A stretch of 50,395 nucleotides of DNA from JAJZQD01 sp021847735 (lineage in GTDB: Bacteria > Bacillota > Thermincolia > Thermincolales > UBA2595). The stretch lies in contig DAHVYW010000053.1 in NCBI GenBank assembly GCA_027324025.1, forward strand, positions 1-50,395, given 5' to 3'. Of the stretch, positions 7,250 to 15,622 are shown in pieces. Under the pieces are notes generated by a model. It was not told the origin of the DNA. It was given only the letters and a program-made list of their open reading frames with translations, and ran no database searches. Positions within the stretch are counted from its first letter, which is position 1; each line of letters begins with the position of its first letter. A program made the position numbers and the translations under genes.

Positions 7250-8188
7250 ATGATTAAGACAGAGTTGTGTGAATTGCTAGGCATCGAATATCCCATTATG
7301 CAGGGAGGAATGGCTTGGGTGTCTACCGCAAAGCTTGCGGCAGCGGTTTCGGAGTCGGGGGGACTGGGACTTATCGGTTCAGGTCATAATGATGCTCAGT
7401 GGGTTAGAGAACAGATTAAGAAAGCCAGGGAGATTACGTCTAAGCCCTTCGGTGTCAATGTGATGATGATGTCCCCACATGTAGATCAGGTTATGCAGGT
7501 GATATTGGAAGAACGAGTCCCGGTGATTACAACCGGGGCGGGAAACCCGGCAAAATTTATTCCCCAGCTCAAGGAAATTGGGACGAAAGTAATTCCGGTA
7601 GTACCTTCTGTTGCCTTGGCCCAGCGGTTGGAAAAGGCAGGCGTGGATGCTATTGTCGCTGAAGGGATGGAATCCGGTGGACATATAGGTGAATTAACTA
7701 CTATGGCAATGGTGCCCCAGATAGTTAACGGGGTCAACATACCTGTTATAGCTGCCGGAGGGATAGCTGACGGCAGGGGATTGGTAGCGGCACTGGCCCT
7801 TGGGGCAGTGGGTGTGCAAATCGGGACAAGGTTCATGTGTGCCGAAGAGTGCGAGATTCATAACAATATAAAACAAATGATATTAAAAGCGAAAGACAGG
7901 GATACCTCGGTTTCCGGCCGTTCCACGGGGCACCCTATAAGGGCGTTGAAAAACAAGCTGACCAAACACTATGAGGAACTGGAAAAGAAATGTGCACCTA
8001 TTGAGGAACTTGAGCGGCTTGGAATTGGCCGTCTGAGGGCGGCGATGATTGAAGGGGACAGCGAAACCGGGACCGTGGCGTGCGGCCAGATTGCCGGGAT
8101 GGTAAAGGAGATTAAACCAGCCAAAGAAATTATTGATGAAATAATGGAAGGGGCAAATGTTGTCTTACGGAACCTGGGGGTGGGTTAG
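7250..8188 (+). CDS. fabK: Enoyl-ACP reductase II (FabK), FMN-dependent
   Basis: The 312-residue TIM-barrel flavoprotein has the FabK/nitronate monooxygenase signatures: MQGGMAWVS near the N-terminus, ESGGHIG around residue 143, AAGGIADGRG and GVQIGTRF for FMN phosphate binding. FabK carries out the final NAD(P)H-dependent reduction of each fatty-acid elongation cycle. AAGGAGGAATTAG precedes ATG 7250. Its position between fabH and fabD supports the FabK assignment over a nitronate monooxygenase. No fabI or fabL is present in the operon. Confidence 0.92.
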   Translation: MIKTELCELLGIEYPIMQGGMAWVSTAKLAAAVSESGGLGLIGSGHNDAQWVREQIKKAREITSKPFGVNVMMMSPHVDQVMQVILEERVPVITTGAGNPAKFIPQLKEIGTKVIPVVPSVALAQRLEKAGVDAIVAEGMESGGHIGELTTMAMVPQIVNGVNIPVIAAGGIADGRGLVAALALGAVGVQIGTRFMCAEECEIHNNIKQMILKAKDRDTSVSGRSTGHPIRALKNKLTKHYEELEKKCAPIEELERLGIGRLRAAMIEGDSETGTVACGQIAGMVKEIKPAKEIIDEIMEGANVVLRNLGVG

Positions 8189-8189
8189 T

Positions 8190-9125
8190 TTGAAGCAGGC
8201 TCTTTTGTTCCCCGGCCAGGGTTCACAATATGTCGGCATGGGGAAAGAGTTGAACGGGAATTTTACAGCAGCTCAAAGGGTTTTCGAAGAGGGAAATGAT
8301 ATCCTGGGTTTCGATATAAGGAAATTGTGCTTTGAGGGACCGGAAGACGAACTAAAAATCACTTCTAATACGCAGCCGGCCATTCTCACGGTAAGTGTAG
8401 CCTGCTGGCATGTACTGAGGGAATCCGGGGTAACCCCGTCTGCGGTTGCCGGTCACAGCCTGGGCGAGTATTCTGCCCTGGTAGCTGCCAAAGCTTTCAG
8501 CTTTCCGGACGCCTTACGGCTTGTTCAAAAAAGGGGAAGATTAATGCAGGAAGCTTCGGCAGGAAACGGTGGAATGGCAGCGATTCTTGGGCTCGACAGA
8601 GAATGGGTCCAAAAAGCCTGCCGGGATGTAAGGAAACACGGGGTTGTGGAAGTCGCCAACTATAATTGCCCCGGCCAGATAGTGATTGCCGGTGAGGCAA
8701 AAGCCCTGCAGAAGGCCATGGATCTAGCCAGGGAATATGGCGCCAAAAAGGCAATTCCTTTGCAGGTAAGCGGGCCCTTTCATTCCAGTTTGATGGCTGA
8801 AGCAGGACAAAAGCTGGCTTTGGAACTTGACCCAATCAACATCAACGACCCTGCCTGTCCGCTGGTATCCAATGTCACGGCGGAAATTGTGCAAACGGCA
8901 GACCCGATTAAAAATCTGTTGGTAAAACAGGTTAGCAGTTCTGTTAGGTGGGATGACAGTGTCAACAGGCTTGCTGCAATGGGGATAAACACTTTTGTGG
9001 AAACCGGGCCGGGGAAGGTGCTGGCCGGTTTGGGCAGGAAAATTATCAGGGACGCAAGGTTTTTTAACGTTGAAGATAAGGCGTCATTGGAAAATACCCT
9101 TGATAATTTGAAGGAGGTTTTATAG
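8190..9125 (+). CDS. fabD: Malonyl-CoA:ACP transacylase (FabD)
   Basis: TTG 8190 gives 311 residues beginning MKQALLFPGQGSQYVGMG, the canonical start; an upstream frame to 8157 lies inside fabK and is rejected. A G-rich stretch, GGGGGTGGG, serves as ribosome site, and the start is one base after the fabK stop. The Ser-His pair is S90 in GHSLGE and H198 in GPFHSS. FabD moves malonyl from CoA to ACP, supplying the two-carbon units for FabH and FabF. Confidence 0.95.
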   Translation: MKQALLFPGQGSQYVGMGKELNGNFTAAQRVFEEGNDILGFDIRKLCFEGPEDELKITSNTQPAILTVSVACWHVLRESGVTPSAVAGHSLGEYSALVAAKAFSFPDALRLVQKRGRLMQEASAGNGGMAAILGLDREWVQKACRDVRKHGVVEVANYNCPGQIVIAGEAKALQKAMDLAREYGAKKAIPLQVSGPFHSSLMAEAGQKLALELDPININDPACPLVSNVTAEIVQTADPIKNLLVKQVSSSVRWDDSVNRLAAMGINTFVETGPGKVLAGLGRKIIRDARFFNVEDKASLENTLDNLKEVL

Positions 9126-9126
9126 A

Positions 9127-9870
9127 ATGGTTCTAAGAGGTAAAATTGCCCTAGTTACGGGATCGGCAAGGGGTATAGGCAAAGCTATAGCTCTAACCCT
9201 TGCTGAAAAGGGCGCTGATGTCGCAGTAGTTGACCTTGGCAGGGAGGATGCCGAAGGAGTTGCAGCCGAAATAAGACAACTTGGACGCCGTGCCTTGGCG
9301 CTTAGCGGCAATGTTGCAAATGCCCAGGATGTCGAAGAATTTGTAAAAAAGGTTTCAGAAGAGTTTGGTAGAATAGACATTCTTGTGAATAATGCCGGCA
9401 TTACCCGAGATACTCTATTAATGCGCATGAAGGAAGAGGACTGGGACGCGGTTATCAATGTTAACCTAAAGGGAACCTTTCTTTGCACCAAGGCCGTTTC
9501 CAGGGTGATGATGAAACAGAGGTACGGTCGGATTGTTAATATATCTTCTGTCATCGGGCTTATGGGTAACGCCGGCCAGGCTAATTACGGAGCTTCGAAG
9601 GCCGGGATATTGGGTCTGACTAAATCAGTTGCCCGTGAGATGGGGTCCCGGAACGTAACCGTTAATGCCATTGCCCCCGGCTTTATTGAAACAAGTATGA
9701 CAGATGTTCTATCGGAAAACCTAAAGGAAAGTATGATGGCCCAAATACCGCTCGGTAGATTGGGAAGTCCTCAGGACGTGGCAAACACCGTGGCGTTTTT
9801 GGTTTCAGATGAAGCCAGTTATATTACTGGGCAAACCATCGCTGTAGACGGCGGAATGGTAATGCAGTAA
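9127..9870 (+). CDS. fabG: 3-oxoacyl-ACP reductase (FabG)
   Basis: The short-chain dehydrogenase has 247 residues, the standard FabG length. The NADP-binding TGSARGIG is at residues 11-18, NNAG at 88-91, and the catalytic set N113, S140/S141, Y154 and K158 is complete. It reduces 3-oxoacyl-ACP to 3-hydroxyacyl-ACP. ATG 9127 has AAGGAGG nine bases upstream, lying in the end of fabD, so translation is coupled. The C-terminal DGGMVMQ is typical of FabG. Confidence 0.95.
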   Translation: MVLRGKIALVTGSARGIGKAIALTLAEKGADVAVVDLGREDAEGVAAEIRQLGRRALALSGNVANAQDVEEFVKKVSEEFGRIDILVNNAGITRDTLLMRMKEEDWDAVINVNLKGTFLCTKAVSRVMMKQRYGRIVNISSVIGLMGNAGQANYGASKAGILGLTKSVAREMGSRNVTVNAIAPGFIETSMTDVLSENLKESMMAQIPLGRLGSPQDVANTVAFLVSDEASYITGQTIAVDGGMVMQ

Positions 9871-9912
9871 TTTATAAAATAGTTTGATATAATTGCGGAA
9901 GGAGGTGGGATA

Positions 9913-10152
9913 ATGGCAGCAGTGTTTGACAAGGTTAAAGCGATTATCGTTGATCAGTTAAGTGTTGAGGACGAGGAGGTAACTTTGGAGTCTACGTTTG
10001 TTGATGACCTGGGGGCAGACTCTCTGGATATAGTCGAATTGGTTATGGCTTTTGAGGAAGAGTTTGATATGGAAATTCCCGATGAGGATGCTGAGAAAAT
10101 CAAATCCGTTGGAGATGCAGTTAAGTACATCGAAGATAAGGATAATCAATAA
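9913..10152 (+). CDS. acpP: Acyl carrier protein
   Basis: This is a small acidic protein of 79 residues with the phosphopantetheine attachment motif DDLGADSLD, where S37 carries the prosthetic group. It shuttles the growing acyl chain among the Fab enzymes and PlsX. GGAAGGAGGTGG is a strong ribosome site, as expected for one of the most abundant cell proteins. It is followed by a terminator-like hairpin that may set a higher dose of acpP than of the genes downstream. Confidence 0.97.
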   Translation: MAAVFDKVKAIIVDQLSVEDEEVTLESTFVDDLGADSLDIVELVMAFEEEFDMEIPDEDAEKIKSVGDAVKYIEDKDNQ

Positions 10153-10169
10153 ACATGGTTAATTAAAGA

Positions 10170-10199
10170 GTCCCGTGGGAGCCTGCGGGACTTCTTTTG
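10170..10199 (+). terminator. Intrinsic terminator or attenuator after acpP
   Basis: GTCCCG (10170-10175) pairs with CGGGAC (10186-10191), followed by TTCTTTT. The next gene starts only 39 bases later on the same strand, so partial read-through is likely. Confidence 0.7.
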
Positions 10200-10238
10200 A
10201 ATTTGCCCCCGTTTGTTTTGAAGATTGGAGGAGAGCAA

Positions 10239-11195
10239 GTGAATTTGGACGCTTTAAAAATTGGTGACCTGGTACCAAAGCTGCCTATAGTTCAAGGCGG
10301 CATGGCAGTCAGAATATCAACTGCCTCCCTTGCTGCGGCTGTTGCAGAAGAGGGGGGTATAGGTTTGATTGCGGCTACAGGTATGAGTGTTGACGAACTG
10401 AAAAAGGAAATTGCCAAGGCCCGGGATTTGACAAAGGGCATTATAGGCATAAATATCATGTTCGCGGCTTCTCAGTTTGCCAACCTTATTAAAGCCGCGA
10501 TTGAAGAAGGTATTGATTTGATTGTGTCAGGTGCGGGTTTTTCCAGGGATATGTTCTCATGGGGAAAAGCTGCCGGGGTGCCAATAGTCCCTATTGTTTC
10601 AACGCCTAAGCTGGCCCAGTTGTCGGAAAAGCTGGGTGCGGCAGCAGTAATTGTTGAAGGCAAGGAAGCTGGAGGACACCTGGGAACCAATGAATCTATG
10701 AAAGACCTTCTCCCAAAGGTAAAACAGGCGGTGACAATACCGGTCATAGCTGCCGGGGGCATCATTGACGGAGAGGCCATTAAAGAAGCCTTAGACTTGG
10801 GAGCTGACGGGGTGCAAATGGGTACAAGATTCGCGGCCAGCAAGGAAAGCAATGCCTCTGATGAGTTTAAAAAGATGTATCTTGACGCCAACCCGGAGGA
10901 TGTTGTCCTCATAGAAAGCCCGGTTGGCCTTCCAGGCAGGAGTATTTTGAACCCTTTTATTAAAAGGCTTTTTAATGGGGACAACTTAAAACCCAGTTCA
11001 TGTGACAATTGTCTGAAAAAGTGTTCCCGGAGTTTTTGTATCCTGAAAGCCCTTATCAGGTCACAGGAGGGCGACACAGAGACAGGACTTGTGTTTTCAG
11101 GGGAAAGAGTCGGTGAGATTAAGGAAATCCTTTCAGTAAGAGATATCTTTAAAAAGCTCATATATGAATTGGAAAGGGCCGAAAGTGGGGTGTAA
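10239..11195 (+). CDS. FabK-like flavoprotein (nitronate monooxygenase family) with Cys cluster
   Basis: GTG 10239, preceded by GGAGGAG, gives 318 residues; a frame back to 10197 overlaps the terminator and is rejected. It is a second FMN TIM-barrel of the FabK/nitronate monooxygenase family (VQGGMAVRIS, EAGGHLG with H147, AAGGIIDGE, GVQMGTRF). Unlike the fabK at 7250 it carries a cysteine cluster near residues 255-267 (C255, C258, C262, C267) that could bind metal or an iron-sulphur cluster. Its place in the fab operon between acpP and fabF suggests a lipid-related reductase role, for example a second enoyl reductase or a dehydrogenase-isomerase, but the substrate is unknown. Confidence 0.75.
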   Translation: MNLDALKIGDLVPKLPIVQGGMAVRISTASLAAAVAEEGGIGLIAATGMSVDELKKEIAKARDLTKGIIGINIMFAASQFANLIKAAIEEGIDLIVSGAGFSRDMFSWGKAAGVPIVPIVSTPKLAQLSEKLGAAAVIVEGKEAGGHLGTNESMKDLLPKVKQAVTIPVIAAGGIIDGEAIKEALDLGADGVQMGTRFAASKESNASDEFKKMYLDANPEDVVLIESPVGLPGRSILNPFIKRLFNGDNLKPSSCDNCLKKCSRSFCILKALIRSQEGDTETGLVFSGERVGEIKEILSVRDIFKKLIYELERAESGV

Positions 11196-11198
11196 CTT

Positions 11199-12437
11199 TT
11201 GAAAAAGAGAGTAGTAATTACCGGTGTAGGTATGGTGACATCCATTGGCACGGGGAAGGATGTTTTTTGGGAGTCCCTGGTCAATGGCAAGAGTGGCATT
11301 GTACCAATATCCAGATTTGATGCCAGTGAACTTCCCGCCCGTATTGCCGGCGAAGTCAGGGATTTTGATCCCTTAAACTATCTTGATAAAAAAGAAGCCA
11401 GGAGAATGGACAGGTATACCCATTTTGCCTGTGGGGCGACCCAGATAGCACTGGAAGATGCGGGTCTGAATCCTGAGAGTGTTGATTCCGAAAGAGTGGG
11501 TGTCCTTATTGGTTCTGGGGTAGGGGGAATCGAGACTGTCGAGGAACAGGCCAGAATTCTTGTCAGCAAGGGACCGGGTAGAATCAGCCCATTTTTTGTG
11601 CCGGCGATGATTGCTAATATAGCCGGGGCCCAGATAGCCATCAATTACGGTTTTAAAGGTCCTAACCTGACAACTGTGAGCGCGTGCGCGTCAAGCACCA
11701 ATTCGGCAGGAGAAGCCCTAAGGTTGATCCAGAACGGTGAAGTTGACGTAATGGTAACCGGCGGTGCGGAAGCGCCAGTTATCCCCTTGGCCATGGCCGG
11801 ATTTTGTGCCCTGAGGGCCCTGTCCACCAGAAATGATGAGCCCGAAAAGGCCAGCCGTCCGTTTGATAAAGAACGGGATGGCTTCATCATGGGTGAGGGG
11901 GCAGGTATTTTAATTTTCGAATCCCTTGAGCATGCCAGGGCAAGGGGTGCCTATATCTATGCCGAAGTCGCCGGGTATGGGGTAACCTGTGACGCCTATC
12001 ATATTACCGCTACCGATCCGGAGGGGACCGGGGCAGCCAAAGCGATGGAAATCGCTGTCCGTGACGCTGGGTTGGCACCGGGGGACGTGGATTATATAAA
12101 CGCCCATGGGACCTCAACACCTATTGGAGATGTGAGCGAAACCCTTGCTGTCAAAAGGTTGTTTGGCGATTACGCCGGAAAACTGGCCATCAGTTCGACC
12201 AAGTCAATGACAGGCCATTTGCTGGGGGCGGCAGGGGGAATTGAGACTATTATCTGCGCTCTGGCTATTGAGAGAGGGGTAATTCCCCCTACAATCAACT
12301 ATGAGTATCCTGACCCGGACTGTGACCTGAACTATGTACCCAACAAGTGCCTGCAGAAGGAAGTCAAAGTGGCAATGTCAAACTCCTTCGGTTTTGGGGG
12401 TCACAATGCCACAATTGTGTTAAAGAAATTTGAGTAA
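11199..12437 (+). CDS. fabF: 3-oxoacyl-ACP synthase II (FabF)
   Basis: From TTG 11199 the protein is 412 residues and starts MKKRVVITGVGMVT, the usual FabF start. The catalytic triad is C163 (VSACASS), H303 (HGTSTP) and H340 (TGHLLGAAG). It condenses malonyl-ACP with growing acyl-ACP chains and is the main elongating synthase. The start is three bases after the previous stop. FabF is the last fatty-acid gene here; rnc follows after 35 bases, as in many Firmicutes. Confidence 0.96.
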   Translation: MKKRVVITGVGMVTSIGTGKDVFWESLVNGKSGIVPISRFDASELPARIAGEVRDFDPLNYLDKKEARRMDRYTHFACGATQIALEDAGLNPESVDSERVGVLIGSGVGGIETVEEQARILVSKGPGRISPFFVPAMIANIAGAQIAINYGFKGPNLTTVSACASSTNSAGEALRLIQNGEVDVMVTGGAEAPVIPLAMAGFCALRALSTRNDEPEKASRPFDKERDGFIMGEGAGILIFESLEHARARGAYIYAEVAGYGVTCDAYHITATDPEGTGAAKAMEIAVRDAGLAPGDVDYINAHGTSTPIGDVSETLAVKRLFGDYAGKLAISSTKSMTGHLLGAAGGIETIICALAIERGVIPPTINYEYPDPDCDLNYVPNKCLQKEVKVAMSNSFGFGGHNATIVLKKFE

Positions 12438-12472
12438 ATGTTTACATTTTCTCTTTAATCCAGGTGATTTTT

Positions 12473-13207
12473 ATGTTTAACCGTGAATCATTATCTAAAA
12501 TTGAACTCCAGTTGGGCTTAAACTGGAAAAACCCCGAACACCTTATTCAGGCCCTGACCCACAGCTCTTATGCTCACGAAAACAAGAATCTCAATCTTGA
12601 ACATAACCAGCGCCTGGAATTTCTCGGTGATGCCGTCCTCGAGCTGGTGGTGAGTAATTATCTTTTCAATAAGTACCCGGATTACCCTGAGGGGACGCTG
12701 ACGAAGATAAGGGCAGGAATTGTCTGCGAACCATCCCTGGCCCTGGTGGCAGAGAACCTGAATTTGGGTGAACTCCTGTTAATGGGGAGGGGGGAGGAAC
12801 GGAGCGGCGGCAGGAAGCGCCCTTCGATACTCGCCGATGCCCTGGAGGCACTGATAGGGGGAATCTATCTTGACCGGGGGATGGGTAAGGCAACCGAGTT
12901 TATCATCAACAAATTAAGCCCGGTCATTGAAACCGTTATTCAAAATGGCGGGTTAAATTCTGACTTTAAAACCCAGCTTCAGGAACTTGTCCAGAAGAAA
13001 TCCGAAAACACTCTGGGTTACACGATAATAGAGGAGTCCGGACCTGACCATTTGAAAACCTTTGTGGCAGGAGTAATGTTTCAGGGAGAACTCCAGGGTT
13101 CCGGCAGCGGGCGGACCAAGAAAGAGGCGGAACAAGCGGCAGCAAAGGATGCCCTAGATAAAATTATTTCCGGTACCCTAGGATTTTTAGACGGGGATCC
13201 GCAATGA
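12473..13207 (+). CDS. rnc: Ribonuclease III
   Basis: ATG 12473, with AGGTGA six bases upstream, gives 244 residues; a GTG at 12464 overlaps that ribosome site. The RNase III signature HNQRLEFLGDAVL is at residues 44-56 and contains the metal-binding acidic residues. The C-terminal double-stranded RNA binding domain (about 160-235) ends in the typical GRTKKEAEQAAAKDAL. It cuts double-stranded RNA in rRNA processing. The gene overlaps the next one by four bases. Confidence 0.95.
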   Translation: MFNRESLSKIELQLGLNWKNPEHLIQALTHSSYAHENKNLNLEHNQRLEFLGDAVLELVVSNYLFNKYPDYPEGTLTKIRAGIVCEPSLALVAENLNLGELLLMGRGEERSGGRKRPSILADALEALIGGIYLDRGMGKATEFIINKLSPVIETVIQNGGLNSDFKTQLQELVQKKSENTLGYTIIEESGPDHLKTFVAGVMFQGELQGSGSGRTKKEAEQAAAKDALDKIISGTLGFLDGDPQ

Positions 13208-14286
13208 GCAAATCTCATTTTATCATTCCGGTATTTGTCCCTGACCTAGGCTGTCCCCACCAGTGCGTGTTCTGCAATCAAAAGAAAATAACCGGCCATA
13301 ACGATGTTCCCGGAGCGGATGAAGTGACCCAAAAAATCGCCGGGTACCTTAAAACGATACCCAGAAATCCAGGGACAACTGTAGAGGTGGCCTTTTACGG
13401 CGGAAGTTTTACAGCTGTTGACCCTAATCTGCAGGCTGAATTATTGGCCAGAGCTTATCAGTTCGTGGCCAGTCACGAAATAGACAGTATCCGGGTTTCC
13501 ACCAGACCTGACGCGGTTTCCGAGGATATAATGGCCCTACTTTCAACCTACGGTGTAGGCACTGTCGAACTTGGCGTCCAGTCAATGGATGACGAAGTCT
13601 TGTGGCTGTCAGGCAGAGGACACACCAGCAGGGATGTATTAAGGGCTTCAGCATTAATTAAGGAGTGGGGTGTAAACCTGGGGTTTCAGATTATGGTAGG
13701 GCTGCCGGGAGATACGGAAGACAAGGAAATTAATTCGGCCCTGGAACTAATCAGTCTGAGACCAGATTTGATGAGAATTTATCCGTGCCTGGTGTTAAAG
13801 GACACTCCTCTCGCTGAATTGTACGGCAAAGGGGAATATGTGCCTTTGACCGTAGAACAGGCAGTTTGGAGATGCAAAATCCTGCTGCTGATGTTCGAAA
13901 GAGCCGGAGTAAACGTTATCAGAATCGGTCTGCAGCCAAGCGAGCAGATCAATTTGGACGGCGATGTGCTTGCCGGGCCTTATCACCCTGCCTTTAGGGA
14001 GTTGGTCGAAACTGCTGTCATCCGGGATCAGCTCGAATATCTTTTTAAGGACAAAGCAGGTTTTGAATCAGCCGATATGGTAGAAGTAGTTGTCCCCGAG
14101 ACCGATGTCTCCTGGACTAAAGGCCATAAAGGCAGTAACGTGGAGTATTTCAGGAGAAAGTATGGTATTTCAAGGTTTGTTGTTGTACCGGACCCGGGCA
14201 TGCCCAGGGGAACGATACAGTTAGCCCTGGTAGATGACAGGAAAATTAATTTGACTGTAAACAGAACGGACCTGCCGGTAACTTAA
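13204..14286 (+). CDS. Radical SAM protein, Elp3-like
   Basis: The 360-residue protein has the radical SAM cluster motif C17-x3-C21-x2-C24 (GCPHQCVFC), a YGGSFTAV segment and a VELGVQSMDDEVL segment typical of the Elp3/HemN-related superfamily. Downstream, PYHPAFREL resembles the Elp3 motif, but the acetyltransferase domain of true Elp3 is missing. Such short proteins are found next to rnc-smc in clostridia; their substrate is unknown and tRNA modification is a guess from the family. The ATG overlaps the rnc stop (ATGA), so translation is coupled. Confidence 0.8.
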   Translation: MSKSHFIIPVFVPDLGCPHQCVFCNQKKITGHNDVPGADEVTQKIAGYLKTIPRNPGTTVEVAFYGGSFTAVDPNLQAELLARAYQFVASHEIDSIRVSTRPDAVSEDIMALLSTYGVGTVELGVQSMDDEVLWLSGRGHTSRDVLRASALIKEWGVNLGFQIMVGLPGDTEDKEINSALELISLRPDLMRIYPCLVLKDTPLAELYGKGEYVPLTVEQAVWRCKILLLMFERAGVNVIRIGLQPSEQINLDGDVLAGPYHPAFRELVETAVIRDQLEYLFKDKAGFESADMVEVVVPETDVSWTKGHKGSNVEYFRRKYGISRFVVVPDPGMPRGTIQLALVDDRKINLTVNRTDLPVT

Positions 14287-14289
14287 AGG

Positions 14290-14370
14290 GTATTCCTATT
14301 TTTTTGTGTGGTTTGTGCCCTTTGTGGTAAAGGTCACGTTTTCCCACGAAGAACACAAGCGACATAAAAC
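14290..14370. other. Spacer with degenerate dispersed intergenic pattern
   Basis: Between the radical SAM gene and its terminator lies a sequence rich in TTTGTGG/CCACGAAG/ACACGAA-type words, the kind seen in many unrelated bacterial intergenic regions. No gene is seen. Confidence 0.35.
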
Positions 14371-14374
14371 ACGA

Positions 14375-14400
14375 AACCCCCTCATAAGAGGGGGTTTTTA
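14375..14400. terminator. Bidirectional terminator between convergent genes
   Basis: AACCCCCTC (14375-14383) pairs perfectly with GAGGGGGTT (14388-14396) around an ATAA loop, with a T run on the plus strand. It separates the radical SAM gene from the convergent minus-strand gene that ends at 14405. Confidence 0.9.
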
Positions 14401-14404
14401 ACTG

Positions 14405-14854
14405 TCAAAAATGGAAGACTGCCAGTTCCTCCATCATATTCCGGGCCCACGTTTTCATGTAGCCCAGCTTTATCAGCTCACGGCAGTGGTTGATGGTTTT
14501 CTTTCCTGCCTCGGGGTCGAGCTTGTGCCGGTCATAATATACCTGGGCCAGGTTGGCATGAATCCAGGCGATGTCCTCCGTTTCATCGGCTATAGAGAGG
14601 GCGTGGGTCAAAAGTCGTTCGGCAAAACCGTATTTTTTGTGAGGAATAGCATTGGCCGCCGTTGCCCATAAAAACTGCGCGCCGTTTGTGACCAGAAAAC
14701 ACCCTTCACAGTCCGAGGTACAGCTGATTATTTTTTGGGGGCGGCACTGGAGGTACCTTGAATACTTTGCCAAGTCTGTCTTATCTTTAACAGGGAGGGA
14801 AAAATAAAACTCCGTCAGTCCGAAAGACTTCACGGTTTGCAGTAAGTCCGGCAT
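14405..14854 (-). CDS. Small hypothetical protein with TPR-like helices
   Basis: The 149-residue protein is not one I can name. The N-terminal half contains a CTSDCEGC cysteine cluster (about residues 45-52) and WATAANAIPHKKYG. The C-terminal half is helical, with alternating patterns that look like one or two tetratricopeptide repeats (AERLLTHALSIADETEDIAW, then IHANLAQVYYDRHKLD). AAAGGAGCGG precedes the ATG, so it is probably translated. It stands alone on the minus strand between a terminator and the cobT remnant. Confidence 0.6.
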   Translation of the reverse strand: MPDLLQTVKSFGLTEFYFSLPVKDKTDLAKYSRYLQCRPQKIISCTSDCEGCFLVTNGAQFLWATAANAIPHKKYGFAERLLTHALSIADETEDIAWIHANLAQVYYDRHKLDPEAGKKTINHCRELIKLGYMKTWARNMMEELAVFHF

Positions 14855-14985
14855 AGAGAAATCCGCTCCTTTTACTGTTTACCGTTACCTTTCCCCAAAA
14901 AAACTAAATTATGTGTTGTCTTGTCAATAGAAAAAGGACACTCTCACCCGGTCAAATTGAAGGAATACACCTGCCCCTTCCTGGT

Positions 14986-15485
14986 CTACATCCCTAAATC
15001 TGCAAAGGTTGCCATTTCGTGCAGGATTTTTATGGAGGCGTCGAGGATGGGCATTGTCAGGGCGGCCCCTGTGCCTTCACCGAGTCGTCATGTCAAGCAT
15101 TGGCCTGATGCCAACAGTCTCAAGCATAGCCCTGGCAGCCTGTTCGGCCGAGCAGTGAGAGGCAATCATAAAGGCCACGGATTTTGGCGCCAATCGTGAT
15201 GCTACGAGTGCTCCGGCGCTGGAAGTGAACTCGTTCAGCTAAAGCTGAACATCGAAACTTCAGTGGGGGACTCTACCCCCACTGAAGCAGAAAAGTGGAA
15301 ACTCCACCTAATAGAAGGTGGAGTCTTGGAATTGGGATAAAACCGTCAACAATAACCGGCACCCTGTTGGCAGCGGCGGCCAGAATAATTCCGGCAATAC
15401 CTGCAATTTCAAGGCCTCCTACTTTAGCCAGGACGTCTATTGGGTCGTTTTTGTCAGGGTTAATCAATATAATTTTTTGTGTCAT
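14986..15485 (-). pseudogene. cobT: cobT remnant (nicotinate-nucleotide:DMB phosphoribosyltransferase), split by repeat
   Basis: Minus-strand translation matches the C-terminal half of CobT, the enzyme that activates the lower ligand of cobalamin. From 15485 it reads NPDKNDPIDVLAKVGGLEIAG, then NRVPVIVDGFI, where the 112-bp repeat interrupts it. It resumes as SAGALVASRLAPKSVAF, IASHCSAEQAARAML and MLDMTTR. A deletion of about five bases then breaks the frame before GEGTGAALTMPILDASIKIL and the stop at 14986. The N-terminal half of the gene (about 200 residues) is absent. Three independent lesions show it is dead. No other cobalamin genes are in the window. Confidence 0.88.
15225..15336 (+). 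repeat. 112-bp three-hairpin repeat, copy 2, inserted in cobT remnant
   Basis: It is identical over 112 bases to the reverse complement of copy 1. Removing exactly 15225-15336 restores the CobT reading GGTTTTAT+TTCCAGCGCC (G-F-I-S-S-A) on the minus strand. This fixes both ends and shows insertion without target duplication or deletion. In this element's orientation the left flank is TTTTAT and the right flank TT, as in copy 1. Confidence 0.85.
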
Positions 15486-15622
15486 AAAATGGGAGAAAGT
15501 GTCGTCCTAAAAATGCCGTAAATGGCAGGAAATAGCAGGAAAGCAATAGAATAAATAATAAATGCCAAAATACTACTGCAAAATCGATTTTGAAAACGGT
15601 TTGCCCAAAGGGGATCATAACG

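Noticed and set aside
10472..11299. 275-residue minus-strand reading frame
   Set aside because: It is antisense to the FabK-like gene and the start of fabF; composition is typical of a shadow frame (Ser/Pro-rich).
14921..15521. Small plus-strand frames in the cobT region
   Set aside because: They are antisense shadows of the cobT remnant and the inserted repeat.
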